Of a stretch of DNA of 36,244 nt, positions 15,765 through 23,945 are shown piece by piece. The stretch's first letter is position 1. Every line of letters begins with the position of its first letter. The notes beneath the pieces are model-generated. The model was not told the DNA's origin, ran no database searches, and saw nothing but the letters and a program-made list of their open reading frames with translations. This DNA is from Gelidibacter salicanalis. GTDB lineage: Bacteria > Bacteroidota > Bacteroidia > Flavobacteriales > Flavobacteriaceae. The DNA lies in contig NZ_JAEHJZ010000022.1 of the NCBI RefSeq assembly GCF_016469035.1, positions 42,019 through 78,262 on the forward strand, read 5' to 3'. Both the position numbers and the translations under genes were made by a program.

Positions 15765-16289
15765 ATGATGAAAAATAATAACACATTAAAGCCTCAGGAT
15801 ATCTTGATCCTTTTAAAAATTTGTACGTTGGGAGAGCAAGATTGGTTTCAACATGATCTATCTGAAGCCTTGGGTATCAGTCAATCTGAAATATCAGAAT
15901 GTTTGTCACGCTCAAAATATTCTGGATTAATAGATGCCAACCGTAAAAAAGTGAATGTACTAAGTCTGTTGGAATTTATACAATACGGTATCAAATATGT
16001 TTTTCCACAGCAACCCGGTGCTATTGTAAGAGGTGTTGCAACTGCACATTCTGCGCCACCATTAGATCAGGAAATACTAAGCGACCAAAATTACGTTTGG
16101 CCTTATGCAAGAGGTACTATGCGTGGCCAGGCGATACAGCCACTTTATAGAACAATTCCGAAAGCTGTTTTGAACGATAAAAAATTACATGAAGTATTAG
16201 CGCTTGTTGACGCCATTAGAGTTGGTAAAGTACGTGAACAGCATTTAGCCATATCCCTATTAAAAGAACGCCTTCAATATGCGGAATAA
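15765..16289 (+). CDS. Winged-helix regulator paired with a nucleotidyltransferase, 174 aa
   Basis: The start is ATG 15765 (or the adjoining ATG 15768); an earlier TTG at 15744 would place codons inside the O2 palindrome. Residues ~8-60 form a helix-turn-helix ('QHDLSEALGISQSEISECLSRS', quoted here in parts: DLSEALGIS, QSEISECL), with a wing near 'SGLIDANRKKV'. The C-terminal half ('VATAHSAPPL', 'VWPYARGTMRGQAIQPL', 'AIRVGKVREQHLAISLLKERL') is a conserved-looking partner domain that I cannot name. It overlaps the downstream nucleotidyltransferase by 11 bases, which together with the two palindromes suggests an autoregulated antitoxin-like role. It may also control hsdM and hsdS, which follow without a gap. 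Confidence 0.75.
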   Translation: MMKNNNTLKPQDILILLKICTLGEQDWFQHDLSEALGISQSEISECLSRSKYSGLIDANRKKVNVLSLLEFIQYGIKYVFPQQPGAIVRGVATAHSAPPLDQEILSDQNYVWPYARGTMRGQAIQPLYRTIPKAVLNDKKLHEVLALVDAIRVGKVREQHLAISLLKERLQYAE

Positions 16290-16968
16290 TACGTTCATCA
16301 ATTTAAAAATTGTTGCCGAAGTGGCGCATGCTTTGGGTGATCTTAACGCAGAAGTCGTGTATATTGGCGGTGCCATCATAAGTATTTATGCTACCGATGC
16401 AGCTGCAGAGCCACCGAGAGTAACCACGGATGTTGATGTATGTGTGCAAGTATCGAGTCTTGGACAAATGGAAGCATTAAGAGAGCGGCTACAGCAAAAA
16501 AGTATTTATCCTGATCCCGAAGGAACACATTTATACCGCTATACCTACCAGGGGATTCTTATTGATTTTATTCCGTTTGAAGCAACGCCACTTGGACCTA
16601 CCAATCCTTGGTTGAAGCCTGGTTTTGCCAAAGCTTTCCAAACGCGTATTGATGATGTTGAAATTTCAGTGCTTCCTGTATCACTGTTCCTTGCCACAAA
16701 ATGGGAGGCCTTTAAAAACAGGGGTTCTGATCCAAGATGGAGTCACGATTTTGAAGATATCATTTATGTATTAGACACTAATTTAGAATTGATAGATGAA
16801 GTTAATGTGGCAAGTGACGAAGTGAAAAATGTATTAAAATTAATGAGCCTCTTTATTCTTGAGCATCCTAATAGCCAAGAAATAATAGAATGTCATATCA
16901 ATCAAATGACAGCGCATGAACGCGCTGCAATTATAAAAGCAACTTTACAAAAGATTACGCAGTTATGA
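16279..16968 (+). CDS. Nucleotidyltransferase, AbiEii/toxin-like, 229 aa
   Basis: The fold is DNA polymerase beta-type: 'VVYIGGAIISIY' gives the G30-G31 loop, 'TTDVDVCVQV' gives the metal-binding pair D51-x-D53, and 'GILIDFIPFE' supplies the third aspartate D95. Such enzymes add nucleotides to RNA or protein targets; AbiEii-family members are toxins of type IV-like abortive-infection pairs. The C-terminal helical part ('LATKWEAFKNRGSDPRWSHDFEDI' region) carries a conserved K-x-x-A-x-x-x-R-x-x-x-D motif seen in these toxins. The gene overlaps its wHTH partner by 11 bases and hsdM by 4 (ATGA), so it is embedded and co-translated in the restriction operon. Whether it is toxic or serves in regulating restriction is not known. 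Confidence 0.82.
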   Translation: MRNNTFINLKIVAEVAHALGDLNAEVVYIGGAIISIYATDAAAEPPRVTTDVDVCVQVSSLGQMEALRERLQQKSIYPDPEGTHLYRYTYQGILIDFIPFEATPLGPTNPWLKPGFAKAFQTRIDDVEISVLPVSLFLATKWEAFKNRGSDPRWSHDFEDIIYVLDTNLELIDEVNVASDEVKNVLKLMSLFILEHPNSQEIIECHINQMTAHERAAIIKATLQKITQL

Positions 16969-18497
16969 GCATACAAAACAACATCAATAGAATTACTGAT
17001 ATCCTGCGTCGTGATGACGGGATTTCGGGGGCGATGCATTATACAGAGCAGATTTCTTGGATTCTATTTCTAAAATTTCTAAACGATTACGAAAACAACA
17101 AAGCAGACGAAGCCTATTTAGAAGGTAAAGACTATAACTATGTTCTGCGTGAAGATTTGCGTTGGCCACATTGGGCATGTCCTAAAGATGCCGATGGAAA
17201 ATTGGATGTCAAACAGGCGTTAACGGGGGCTGATTTGATTGACTTTGTCAACGATACCTTGTTTCCGTATTTGAAAGCGTTTAAAACGACCACCAACGAC
17301 CCGAAATCCTTGACCTATAAGATTGGTGCTATTTTTGAATACTTGGACAACCGAATCGCCAGTGGTCATACCTTGCGAGAGGTTTTGGATATCATTGATG
17401 CTTTAGATTTCCAGAGTAGTGATGAGTTATTTGAATTGTCCAAAGTATATGAAGATCTACTGAAAGGCATGGGAAGTGATGGTGGAAACTCGGGTGAGTT
17501 TTATACCCCACGAGCCATCATAAAAGCCATGGTAGAAACCACTGATATCAAAGTAGGCGATACCATTTATGACGGTGCAGTTGGTTCTGGTGGATTCTTG
17601 GTGGAAGCCTTTGACTATTTAACCCAAGACGGTAAAAAGCAAAAACTGTCCGCTTCCGATTGGGATACTTTACAGAACAAAACCTTCTTTGGACAAGAAA
17701 AAACATCCTTGGGTTATGTGATGGGTATGATGAATATGATTCTGCACGGCATAGAAAGTCCGAACGTATTTAAAGGCAATACCTTAACGCAGAACATCCG
17801 TGATTTTCAAGAAAAAGACCGGCACAATGTGATCTTGGCAAATCCACCGTTTGGCGGAAAGGAAAAAAAGCAAATCCAACAAAACTTTCCAGTAGAAACT
17901 AATGCGACGGAAATCTTGTTTTTACAGCATTTTATGAAAATGTTGAAATTGGAAGGTCGTGCTTCGATTATTGTTCCTGAAGGGGTGTTGTTTCAGACCA
18001 ACAATGCCTTTACCAAAGTGAAACAAACCTTACTGGAAAGCTATAATGTGCATACCATCGTGAGTTTACCTGCTGGTGTTTTCTTGCCGTATAGTGGCGT
18101 GAAAACCAATATTCTGTATTTTGACAGAAAAGGCGCAACGAATGATATTTGGTATTATGATGTCACACCACCCTATAAACTGACCAAAAATAGACCGATT
18201 CTTTACGAACATTTTGAAGAGTTTGTACATTTATTCCACCATCCAAAAGAACGAAATGCCACCAATGCTAAATTAAAAGACAGTGTCACCCTGAGCGCAG
18301 TCGAAGGGTCTCAACAATGCAACGATTGGACAGTAAACATTGAAGAAATTAAAGATTACGATTTAAGCGCCAAAAACCCACACAAAGTTGTGGAAGTGGT
18401 TCACTTAAGTCCAAAAGAGTTGTTGACTGCTATTAAACAAAATGATGCGGAGATATTAAATTTAATGAACCAAATTGAAAACTTGATTGATGGGTAA
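16965..18497 (+). CDS. hsdM: Type I DNA methyltransferase, M subunit, 510 aa
   Basis: This subunit methylates adenine at the site chosen by HsdS. The N-terminal helical domain is present ('GISGAMHYTEQISWILFLKFL'-type, in parts: MHYTEQISWI, LFLKFLNDYE). The SAM-binding motif I is D203-GAVGSGGF, preceded by 'GEFYTPR', and the catalytic motif IV is N293-P-P-F296 followed by GGKEKK. It starts inside the nucleotidyltransferase stop codon (ATGA), and its end overlaps hsdS by 8 bases. Residues ~440-451 (SVTLSAVEGSQQ) are encoded by an inserted REP-type repeat in a surface-like region before the C-terminal helix, apparently tolerated because the frame stays open. Confidence 0.95.
   Translation: MSIQNNINRITDILRRDDGISGAMHYTEQISWILFLKFLNDYENNKADEAYLEGKDYNYVLREDLRWPHWACPKDADGKLDVKQALTGADLIDFVNDTLFPYLKAFKTTTNDPKSLTYKIGAIFEYLDNRIASGHTLREVLDIIDALDFQSSDELFELSKVYEDLLKGMGSDGGNSGEFYTPRAIIKAMVETTDIKVGDTIYDGAVGSGGFLVEAFDYLTQDGKKQKLSASDWDTLQNKTFFGQEKTSLGYVMGMMNMILHGIESPNVFKGNTLTQNIRDFQEKDRHNVILANPPFGGKEKKQIQQNFPVETNATEILFLQHFMKMLKLEGRASIIVPEGVLFQTNNAFTKVKQTLLESYNVHTIVSLPAGVFLPYSGVKTNILYFDRKGATNDIWYYDVTPPYKLTKNRPILYEHFEEFVHLFHHPKERNATNAKLKDSVTLSAVEGSQQCNDWTVNIEEIKDYDLSAKNPHKVVEVVHLSPKELLTAIKQNDAEILNLMNQIENLIDG
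18283..18312. repeat. REP-type palindromic repeat inside hsdM
   Basis: The sequence gtgtcaccctgagcgcag followed by tcgaagggtctc is the kind of small dispersed palindrome found between genes in many Bacteroidota genomes. The arms ACCCT(T) and (C)GAAGGGT enclose the CTGAGCGxAGTCGAAG core. Here it lies within the coding region and adds about ten residues in frame. A related copy lies at 31231-31255. Confidence 0.65.
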
Positions 18498-19659
18498 GTG
18501 GAAGGAAGTTAAAGTTGAAGATATTGCCAAGAAGATTCAATATGGTTATACTGGAAAAACTATTAAAAAAGGTGATTATAGATACTTAAGAATTACAGAT
18601 ATTCAAAATCAAAGTGTTAATTGGAGTACTGTACCAATAAGTGATGTGTCTTCAGGAAAGGATATAGAAAAGTACAAATTAGAAATAAATGATATTCTTT
18701 TTGCTCGAACAGGAGCAACTGTCGGAAAATCATTTTTAATCGAAGATACTGAACCTTCCATATTCGCTTCCTATTTGATTAGGGTTCAGCCAAAAGAGAT
18801 TGTATTTCCGAAATATTTATATTTATATTTTCAATCTGAATCATATTGGAAACAAATTAGAGCCCATGAAATCGGAGCAGCACAACCTAATGTAAATGGC
18901 AAAAAATTAGGGATGATTAAATTCCCACTTCCACCTTTAGTTGAACAACAACGCATCGTCACAAAATTAGATACTTTATTTACTGATATAGACGAGGCTA
19001 TTCGTTTGTTAGAAGAAAACATAGCGCATACTCAAGCTTTGATGGGAAGTGTGTTGGATGAGGAGTTTGGAACGAAAACGCCAAAACATAAACTTGGAGA
19101 GTTTGATAAAATAAAAGCAGGTGGTACTCCATCAAGATCCAATAAATCTTATTGGAATGGGAAAATTCCGTGGTTAACGTCAAGAGAGCTAAACACTCAT
19201 TATATTTCTGAATCTGTTGAAAAAATCACAGAAGAAGGATTGAATAATTCTAATGCTAAAATATTTACTGAAGGGACTTTATTGTGTGGAATGTATGATA
19301 CAGCAGCAATGAAAATGTCCATTCTAAAAATTGATGCAACTTGTAATCAAGCTATTGTTGGTATTAAACCTAAAGAGGATATTTTAAACGTTGAGTTTTT
19401 AAAGTTTCAATTAGAGTTTCAGAAACCCGAAATAATGAGATCTAGACGAGGTGTTCGTCAGAAAAATTTGAATGCAACAATGATTAAAGATTTGAACATT
19501 TGGGTTCCAGCTCTAAAAGAGCAAAATATGATTGTTCAAAAAATTAATAAGTCTAATAAATTGAATGAAAAACTTATTCAAGTACATATCCAAAAACTCA
19601 CTCATTTAAAATCTTTAAAGAGCAGTTTGTTGGATCAGGCATTTAAGGGGGAGTTGTAA
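18490..19659 (+). CDS. hsdS: Type I restriction specificity subunit, 389 aa
   Basis: Two target-recognition domains (residues ~1-145 and ~195-345) are each followed by the conserved spacer that begins 'PLPPLVEQQRIVTKLD' in the first half and 'VPALKEQNMIVQKIN' in the second. Long helices (LDTLFTDIDEAIRLLEENI and NEKLIQVHIQKLTHLKSLK) set the distance between half-sites. The C-terminus SSLLDQAFKGEL is the usual HsdS ending. The start is the ATG at 18490, overlapping hsdM by 8 bases; a TTG three bases earlier is less likely. The protein determines the bipartite DNA target, which cannot be read from the sequence. Confidence 0.93.
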   Translation: MGKWKEVKVEDIAKKIQYGYTGKTIKKGDYRYLRITDIQNQSVNWSTVPISDVSSGKDIEKYKLEINDILFARTGATVGKSFLIEDTEPSIFASYLIRVQPKEIVFPKYLYLYFQSESYWKQIRAHEIGAAQPNVNGKKLGMIKFPLPPLVEQQRIVTKLDTLFTDIDEAIRLLEENIAHTQALMGSVLDEEFGTKTPKHKLGEFDKIKAGGTPSRSNKSYWNGKIPWLTSRELNTHYISESVEKITEEGLNNSNAKIFTEGTLLCGMYDTAAMKMSILKIDATCNQAIVGIKPKEDILNVEFLKFQLEFQKPEIMRSRRGVRQKNLNATMIKDLNIWVPALKEQNMIVQKINKSNKLNEKLIQVHIQKLTHLKSLKSSLLDQAFKGEL

Positions 19660-19671
19660 AAAGATGATTGT

Positions 19672-21189
19672 ATGAAACAAGAGGGTGTAGTAAAAAGTGA
19701 AGCTCTTTTTTTTGAGTTTACTTTAAGTGGCTTTAAGAAGCACATTAAGGAAGAACTAAATCAAAACATACTTTTTTCAGCACCTTTCGGCGCTGGAAAG
19801 ACTACCTTTCTTGAGGGTTTTTTTAAAGGTAATGATAGCGATTATGTTGTGGTTAAGTTGAAGCCAATAAATTATTCTGTAAGTAATAACAAGGATGTTT
19901 TTGAGCTGATTAAATTTGATATTGTTTTTGAATTATTAGCTAATTATCAAGATCAAATTAGTTTAGAGTTTTTTAAGCCAAGCATTAAAGAGGCATTGTT
20001 GCCTTTTTTAAAGTCAGATTTTAAAGGATTAAATATCCTTACGAGTATTCTTCAATTAGAGTCTACAATAGGAAAGCCTTTAGCTAAATTAATTACTGAA
20101 ATTTATAAAACACAGAAGGATTTTAATTCCTTTATTGAAGAAACAACAACGGACGATGCTAAGGTTATTTATGACTATTTGAAATCTATAGCAGACAAAG
20201 AGGGCTCTGCTTATGAAAATGACAATCTTACTCAGCTTCTTTATGGGCTAATAAATGAATTAAAAGAAAAAACAGAAAAAAAGACTGTTTTACTCATTGA
20301 CGATTTAGACCGATTAGACCCAGATCATATTTTCCGATTATTTAATGTTTTCAGTGTACATAATCAAAATTTTGGAGATGTAGAAATAGAAAATAAATTT
20401 GGTTTTGATAAAATTATTTTCGTGTGCGATTTAGAAAATATTAGGAAGATATACGAACATAAATATGGCGCAGAAGTAGATTTTAAAGGCTATATCAATA
20501 AGTTTTATTCAACAGAGCCTTTTGAATTTGATATTAGAGCTATTGTTAGGGAAAATATAAATGATATACAGAAGTTTTTATTTTCGAAATTAGATGAACA
20601 TTATTTTGGTTATTTCAAGGAATATAAAGCCTATAATCTTCCATTACGTGCCATACTTGTCGATCTAATAAATCAACATAAATTACATTTCAGGGATTTG
20701 ATGCATATCCAACCCATTGAGATATATCTTCATCATTCAAATACTGGTGTGGATCTACCAAACAATGTGAAATATTCTCCTACAAGATTATTGTTTAGAA
20801 TATTGAAGTCCTTTTATGGAAGTTGGAATAAAGTGGAGTCCGTTTTATTTTACATGTCGACGAATCATCCACGTAATATTGCCACTAACAAAGATTTAGA
20901 GTATGATGAAGATACGAGAATTAGTGCAGATATTTTAGGCATTAGCTTTTATAATGAAATTTGCTCAAAAATGAAAGTTAAAGAGTTTTACGAAATTGTT
21001 GTTGGTGGTTCTACTTTTCAAATATTAGGAGAAGTAGAGCATATGAGGGATTTAAGAGGGATGGATTTTTTAACAATTATAAAAATATCTGCACAAAATG
21101 TATTGAATCAGGACATTATAGGTGAATTAGAAATTTATCCACAATTATATCAAAGTTATTTGAAAATGAAAACCAATGGATTGTTGTAA
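19672..21189 (+). CDS. KAP-family P-loop NTPase, 505 aa
   Basis: Walker A is G40-A-G-K43-T-T in 'ILFSAPFGAGKTTFL'. Walker B is 'VLLIDDLDRLDPDHI' with D210-D-L-D213, the D-D-x-D-R pattern of KAP NTPases, followed by 'IIFVCDLENIRKIYEHKYG' and 'FKGYINKFYSTEPF', which are also typical of that family. No transmembrane segment is seen in the insert region where many KAP proteins carry two. The gene starts 12 bases after hsdS, so it is in the same transcription unit. KAP NTPases occur in defence systems (for example QatA and PifA), and this one may be an accessory anti-phage gene carried with the restriction locus. Its own mechanism is not evident. Confidence 0.82.
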   Translation: MKQEGVVKSEALFFEFTLSGFKKHIKEELNQNILFSAPFGAGKTTFLEGFFKGNDSDYVVVKLKPINYSVSNNKDVFELIKFDIVFELLANYQDQISLEFFKPSIKEALLPFLKSDFKGLNILTSILQLESTIGKPLAKLITEIYKTQKDFNSFIEETTTDDAKVIYDYLKSIADKEGSAYENDNLTQLLYGLINELKEKTEKKTVLLIDDLDRLDPDHIFRLFNVFSVHNQNFGDVEIENKFGFDKIIFVCDLENIRKIYEHKYGAEVDFKGYINKFYSTEPFEFDIRAIVRENINDIQKFLFSKLDEHYFGYFKEYKAYNLPLRAILVDLINQHKLHFRDLMHIQPIEIYLHHSNTGVDLPNNVKYSPTRLLFRILKSFYGSWNKVESVLFYMSTNHPRNIATNKDLEYDEDTRISADILGISFYNEICSKMKVKEFYEIVVGGSTFQILGEVEHMRDLRGMDFLTIIKISAQNVLNQDIIGELEIYPQLYQSYLKMKTNGLL

Positions 21190-21326
21190 TAGACAACCTT
21201 TATTATGGGTAGATGAGATTGTATATAGTCCGAAACCCGCCCAAGTGAGTGTCGCTAAGTGAGATCGGAATCATTTAGCTAGACTGTTAGAGTTGAAATC
21301 CTGGAATAAATTAAAAGTATTAATAT

Positions 21327-22646
21327 ATGCCTGAAAACAAACATATAGAATACAAACAACAAGTAACGCCAGAGTTAGAAAAAGAAGTGGTCGCATTTCT
21401 AAATTCTAATGAAGGTGGAATTATCTATATTGGATTTGATAATACAGGGTAACCAGTAGGCGTAAAGGATGCGGATCATGATCAACTGCTAATTAAAGAC
21501 CGATTGAAAAACAACATTCTTCCGTCGTGCATGGGGCTTTTTGATTTGGTAACAGAGCGTAAAGAAGTTAAAGTGATCATCAAACTTATTGTTGCAGGAG
21601 GTTATGAAAAACCGTATTATATTAAAAGATACGGTTTGTCAGAAAAGGTTGCTTTTATTAGAGTAGGTAATTCTTCAGAGCCGATGCCAACGCGACAAAT
21701 TGAACAGCTTTTTGCCAAACGGACACGTCACTCTATCAGTAATATAAAATCGAAGAAGCAGGAACTTCATTTTCAGCAGTTGCATATTTACTATCCAGGT
21801 ATAGGGAAGGTGCTCAATGATCAATTTGCGAAAAATCTAGAACTTCTTACCGAAGACCATAGCTATAATTATGTAGCTTATTTGCTAAATGATGTGAACA
21901 CTATTTCAGTGAAAGTTGCCCGGTATTACGGCATTGATCGTGTAGACTTAAGTGAGAGCAATGAATATGGTTATGAATCTATTATAAAGGCAACACAGCA
22001 AGTGCTAGATAAATTGAATTTAGAAAACCGAACGCTAACTAAAATCACTGCGAAGGAACGTCAAGAAAAACGTATATGGAATGAGATTGCAATTAGAGAA
22101 GCTGTCGTTAATGCTTTTGTACATAATGATTATACAAAAGAGTTGGCACCTAAGTTTGAGCTTTTTGATAATCGTTTAGAAATAACCTCTAATGGCGGTT
22201 TGCCAGACGGACTTTCTAAAGATGAGTTTTTTGAAGGTTTTTCTATACCTCGAAACAAGGAACTCATGCGCATTTTTAAGGATTTGGATTTGGTGGAGCA
22301 ATTAGGGTCTGGAATTCCTAGAATTCTTCAAGCGTATCCTAAAGATTGCTTTCAGTTTTCAGAGAATTTTTTAAGGATTACATTGCCATCAGTGCGAGAT
22401 ACCCCCCAAGTCACCCCCCAAGTCACCCCCCAAGTTGAAGAACTTTTAAAAGTATTTACGGGGATGCATAATAGAAGTGAATTACAGGAAAAATTAGGGT
22501 TAACAGATAGGAAAAATTTCAGATTAAACTATTTAAATCCGTCAATAGAGATGGGGTTTGTATCACTTACGATTCCCGATAAACCGACCAGTCATAAACA
22601 AAAATATTATTTAACAGAAAAAGGGAAAGCATTTAATCCGCTATGA
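21327..22646 (+). pseudogene. AlbA_2/HATPase_c_4 DNA-binding ATPase gene, broken by one in-frame TAA
   Basis: From ATG 21327 the frame reads MPENKHIEYKQQ...EGGIIYIGFDNTG, the AlbA_2 (Schlafen-type DNA-binding) start, then hits TAA at 21450-21452, and continues in the same frame as PVGVKDADHDQLLIKDRL to a stop at 22644. Downstream are the AlbA_2 remainder, the 'AVVNAFVHNDYT' and 'LEITSNGGLPDGL' motifs and 'QLGSGIPRIL' of the HATPase_c_4 region, three TPQV repeats, and a C-terminal winged helix. The consensus at the stop is DNTGxPVGV, so a one-base change (for example AAA to TAA) explains it. A TTG at 21504 could restart a truncated protein lacking the first 59 residues. Proteins of this COG2865 type are regulators or defence accessories. 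Confidence 0.8.
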
Positions 22647-22690
22647 CATTTACCGAACTTATAAGGGGCTAATCTAGCGATAATATAGGG

Positions 22691-22846
22691 GATACAGCTT
22701 GGAGTAAGCGTGAAGACATCAAAACCGAATTAAAGATGGATATCATCGTCAAATTGGCTGAGTTTGGATATCCGCCAGTAACTATGGAAGCTGTTTATAA
22801 AAACGTGTTGGAACAGGCTGAGAATTTCAAGAGGAATAGGAGGTAG
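22691..22846 (+). pseudogene. hsdR 3'-end remnant, copy 1
   Basis: The 52-codon frame ends at TAG and reads DTAWSKREDIKTELKMDI...KLAEFGYPPVTMEAVYKNVL...FKRNRR. This is the C-terminal tail of large HsdR subunits (DUF3387-type end, with the W-x-x-R-E-x-(V/I)-x-A-x-(L/M) and YGYPP/FGYPP...VLxQAE pattern). The rest of that hsdR is missing. Copies 2 and 3 lie at 33835 and 35018. The intact hsdR at 13360 does not end like this, so it is not the source. Confidence 0.75.
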
Positions 22847-22860
22847 GGAGTAATTAAAAC

Positions 22861-22983
22861 TAAGGTAAAATTCCATTTATCTACATCTCTTAAAATCAGT
22901 TTTTGATTGACCAATTCGTCAAATAATTCACGACTTGAAATATTTAAAATTTTTCAAAGTTTTGTTGTGCTTATTTTATTCAT
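22861..22983 (-). pseudogene. N-terminal remnant of an unknown protein with an internal TGA
   Basis: On the minus strand, ATG at 22983 opens MNKISTTKL, then TGA, then KILNISSRELFDELVNQ and LILRDVDKWNFTL in the same frame, ending at the junction with hsdR-tail copy 1. The sequence resembles the small DNA-binding-like N-terminal domain (S/T-T-K-L-A-K-x-L-N-I-S-x-x-E-L-F) found at the start of various nuclease or antirepressor-type proteins. Only ~40 codons survive. Confidence 0.4.
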
Positions 22984-23367
22984 TTTTATTAAATTTTGTA
23001 AAAATACATTGTGGAAATACCTCTATTTTACTACAAATCTAATAGTGTTTTAACAAAAGCCAAATTATTTTAGCATTTGATATCTGATAAAACGCATTAC
23101 ATCGATTATTTGATTTGTAATTCTCATATTATGAGCTAACGATGAGTACTAATATTTATTTTTTTTACGGAAAAATTTGATGTAAAATCTCTGAAATAAT
23201 ATAATTTCAGGATTACATTAAGGTATTAAAAGAGGTCGAAAATCATACCGTAGCAATGGCTGAAATGGTACAGGATTTTAAGTTAGAAACTTCTAAGAAC
23301 TAAAGGTTTAAATATTACTTCTATACAAAACATTTCTCGTCAAATCGTATAATATCATAATTCATTA
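22984..23367. other. Intergenic stretch with a short coding remnant
   Basis: The stretch is AT-rich with no complete gene. At 23211-23303 a plus-strand open stretch reads DYIKVLKEVENHTVAMAE and MVQDFKLETSKN, then TAA, with no start codon and a stop just upstream. It looks like the last ~30 codons of a lost gene. I do not recognise it. Confidence 0.35.
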
Positions 23368-23483
23368 TCAGGGTATAACCTGACGATTTATTCAGATTAG
23401 TCAGCCTATAACCTGACAAAACACTTGGCTATGTCAGGTAATAACCTTACTTTTGATGTACGCCTGTCAGGTTAAAACTTTAT
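23368..23483. promoter_or_regulatory. Operator cluster: four copies of TCAGGTtAtAACCTGA-type palindrome
   Basis: Four related sites precede the HTH gene: tcagggtataacctga (23368-23383), gtcagcctataacctgac (23400-23417), gtcaggtaataaccttac (23433-23450) and gtcaggttaaaacttta (23466-23482). All share half-sites TCAGGT and AACCTGA around a central TAT or TAA. The last ends four bases before the start codon, which suggests cooperative autorepression by mobile mystery protein A. Confidence 0.8.
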
Positions 23484-23486
23484 GTT

Positions 23487-23945
23487 ATGAACAAGAAAAG
23501 ATTGCAAATAGAACAATTAGACCGAAAACTAAAAGGATTTAGAGAAGCAGTTCAAGTCACACAACCGACTATTGGCTGGCTCAAAACGGTAAGGGTCTCC
23601 ATAGGAATGTCGCTGCAGCAAGTCGCAGATAAATTAGCAATTACCAAACAAAGTGTTCAGGAAATCGAAATAAGGGAAAAGGAAGGTAGTATTACACTAA
23701 ACAGTCTAAAAGAAACAGCAAATGCACTGGATATGCAACTCGTATATGGATTGGTGCCCAAGGATGGTACTATAGACGATTTAATAGAACGAAAAGCGAA
23801 AGAATTAGCACTGCGTATTGTTTCTCGAACCTCCAACACCATGAAGTTGGAAGATCAAGAAAACTCTAAAGAACGTCTTCAAAAAGCCATCGAAGAACGC
23901 AAGGCCATCATTAAAAACGAAATGCCTAAATCTTTATGGGATTAG
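23487..23945 (+). CDS. Mobile mystery protein A (HTH antitoxin-like), 152 aa
   Basis: The protein has the arrangement of the mobile mystery protein A family: an N-terminal basic stretch (MNKKRLQIEQLDRKL), a helix-turn-helix at ~35-62 (GMSLQQVADKLAITKQSV, then QEIE), and a charged helical C-terminus ending MPKSLWD. It always travels with the Fic-domain protein B, here overlapping it by 10 bases. It is the probable DNA-binding antitoxin and autorepressor of the pair, acting on the four operators just upstream. Start ATG 23487 is the only sensible one. Confidence 0.88.
   Translation: MNKKRLQIEQLDRKLKGFREAVQVTQPTIGWLKTVRVSIGMSLQQVADKLAITKQSVQEIEIREKEGSITLNSLKETANALDMQLVYGLVPKDGTIDDLIERKAKELALRIVSRTSNTMKLEDQENSKERLQKAIEERKAIIKNEMPKSLWD

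Noticed and set aside
23368-23483. Regularly spaced repeats that could suggest a CRISPR array
   Set aside because: The units are short palindromes of changing sequence directly before an HTH gene, which fits operators; there are only four and no cas genes.
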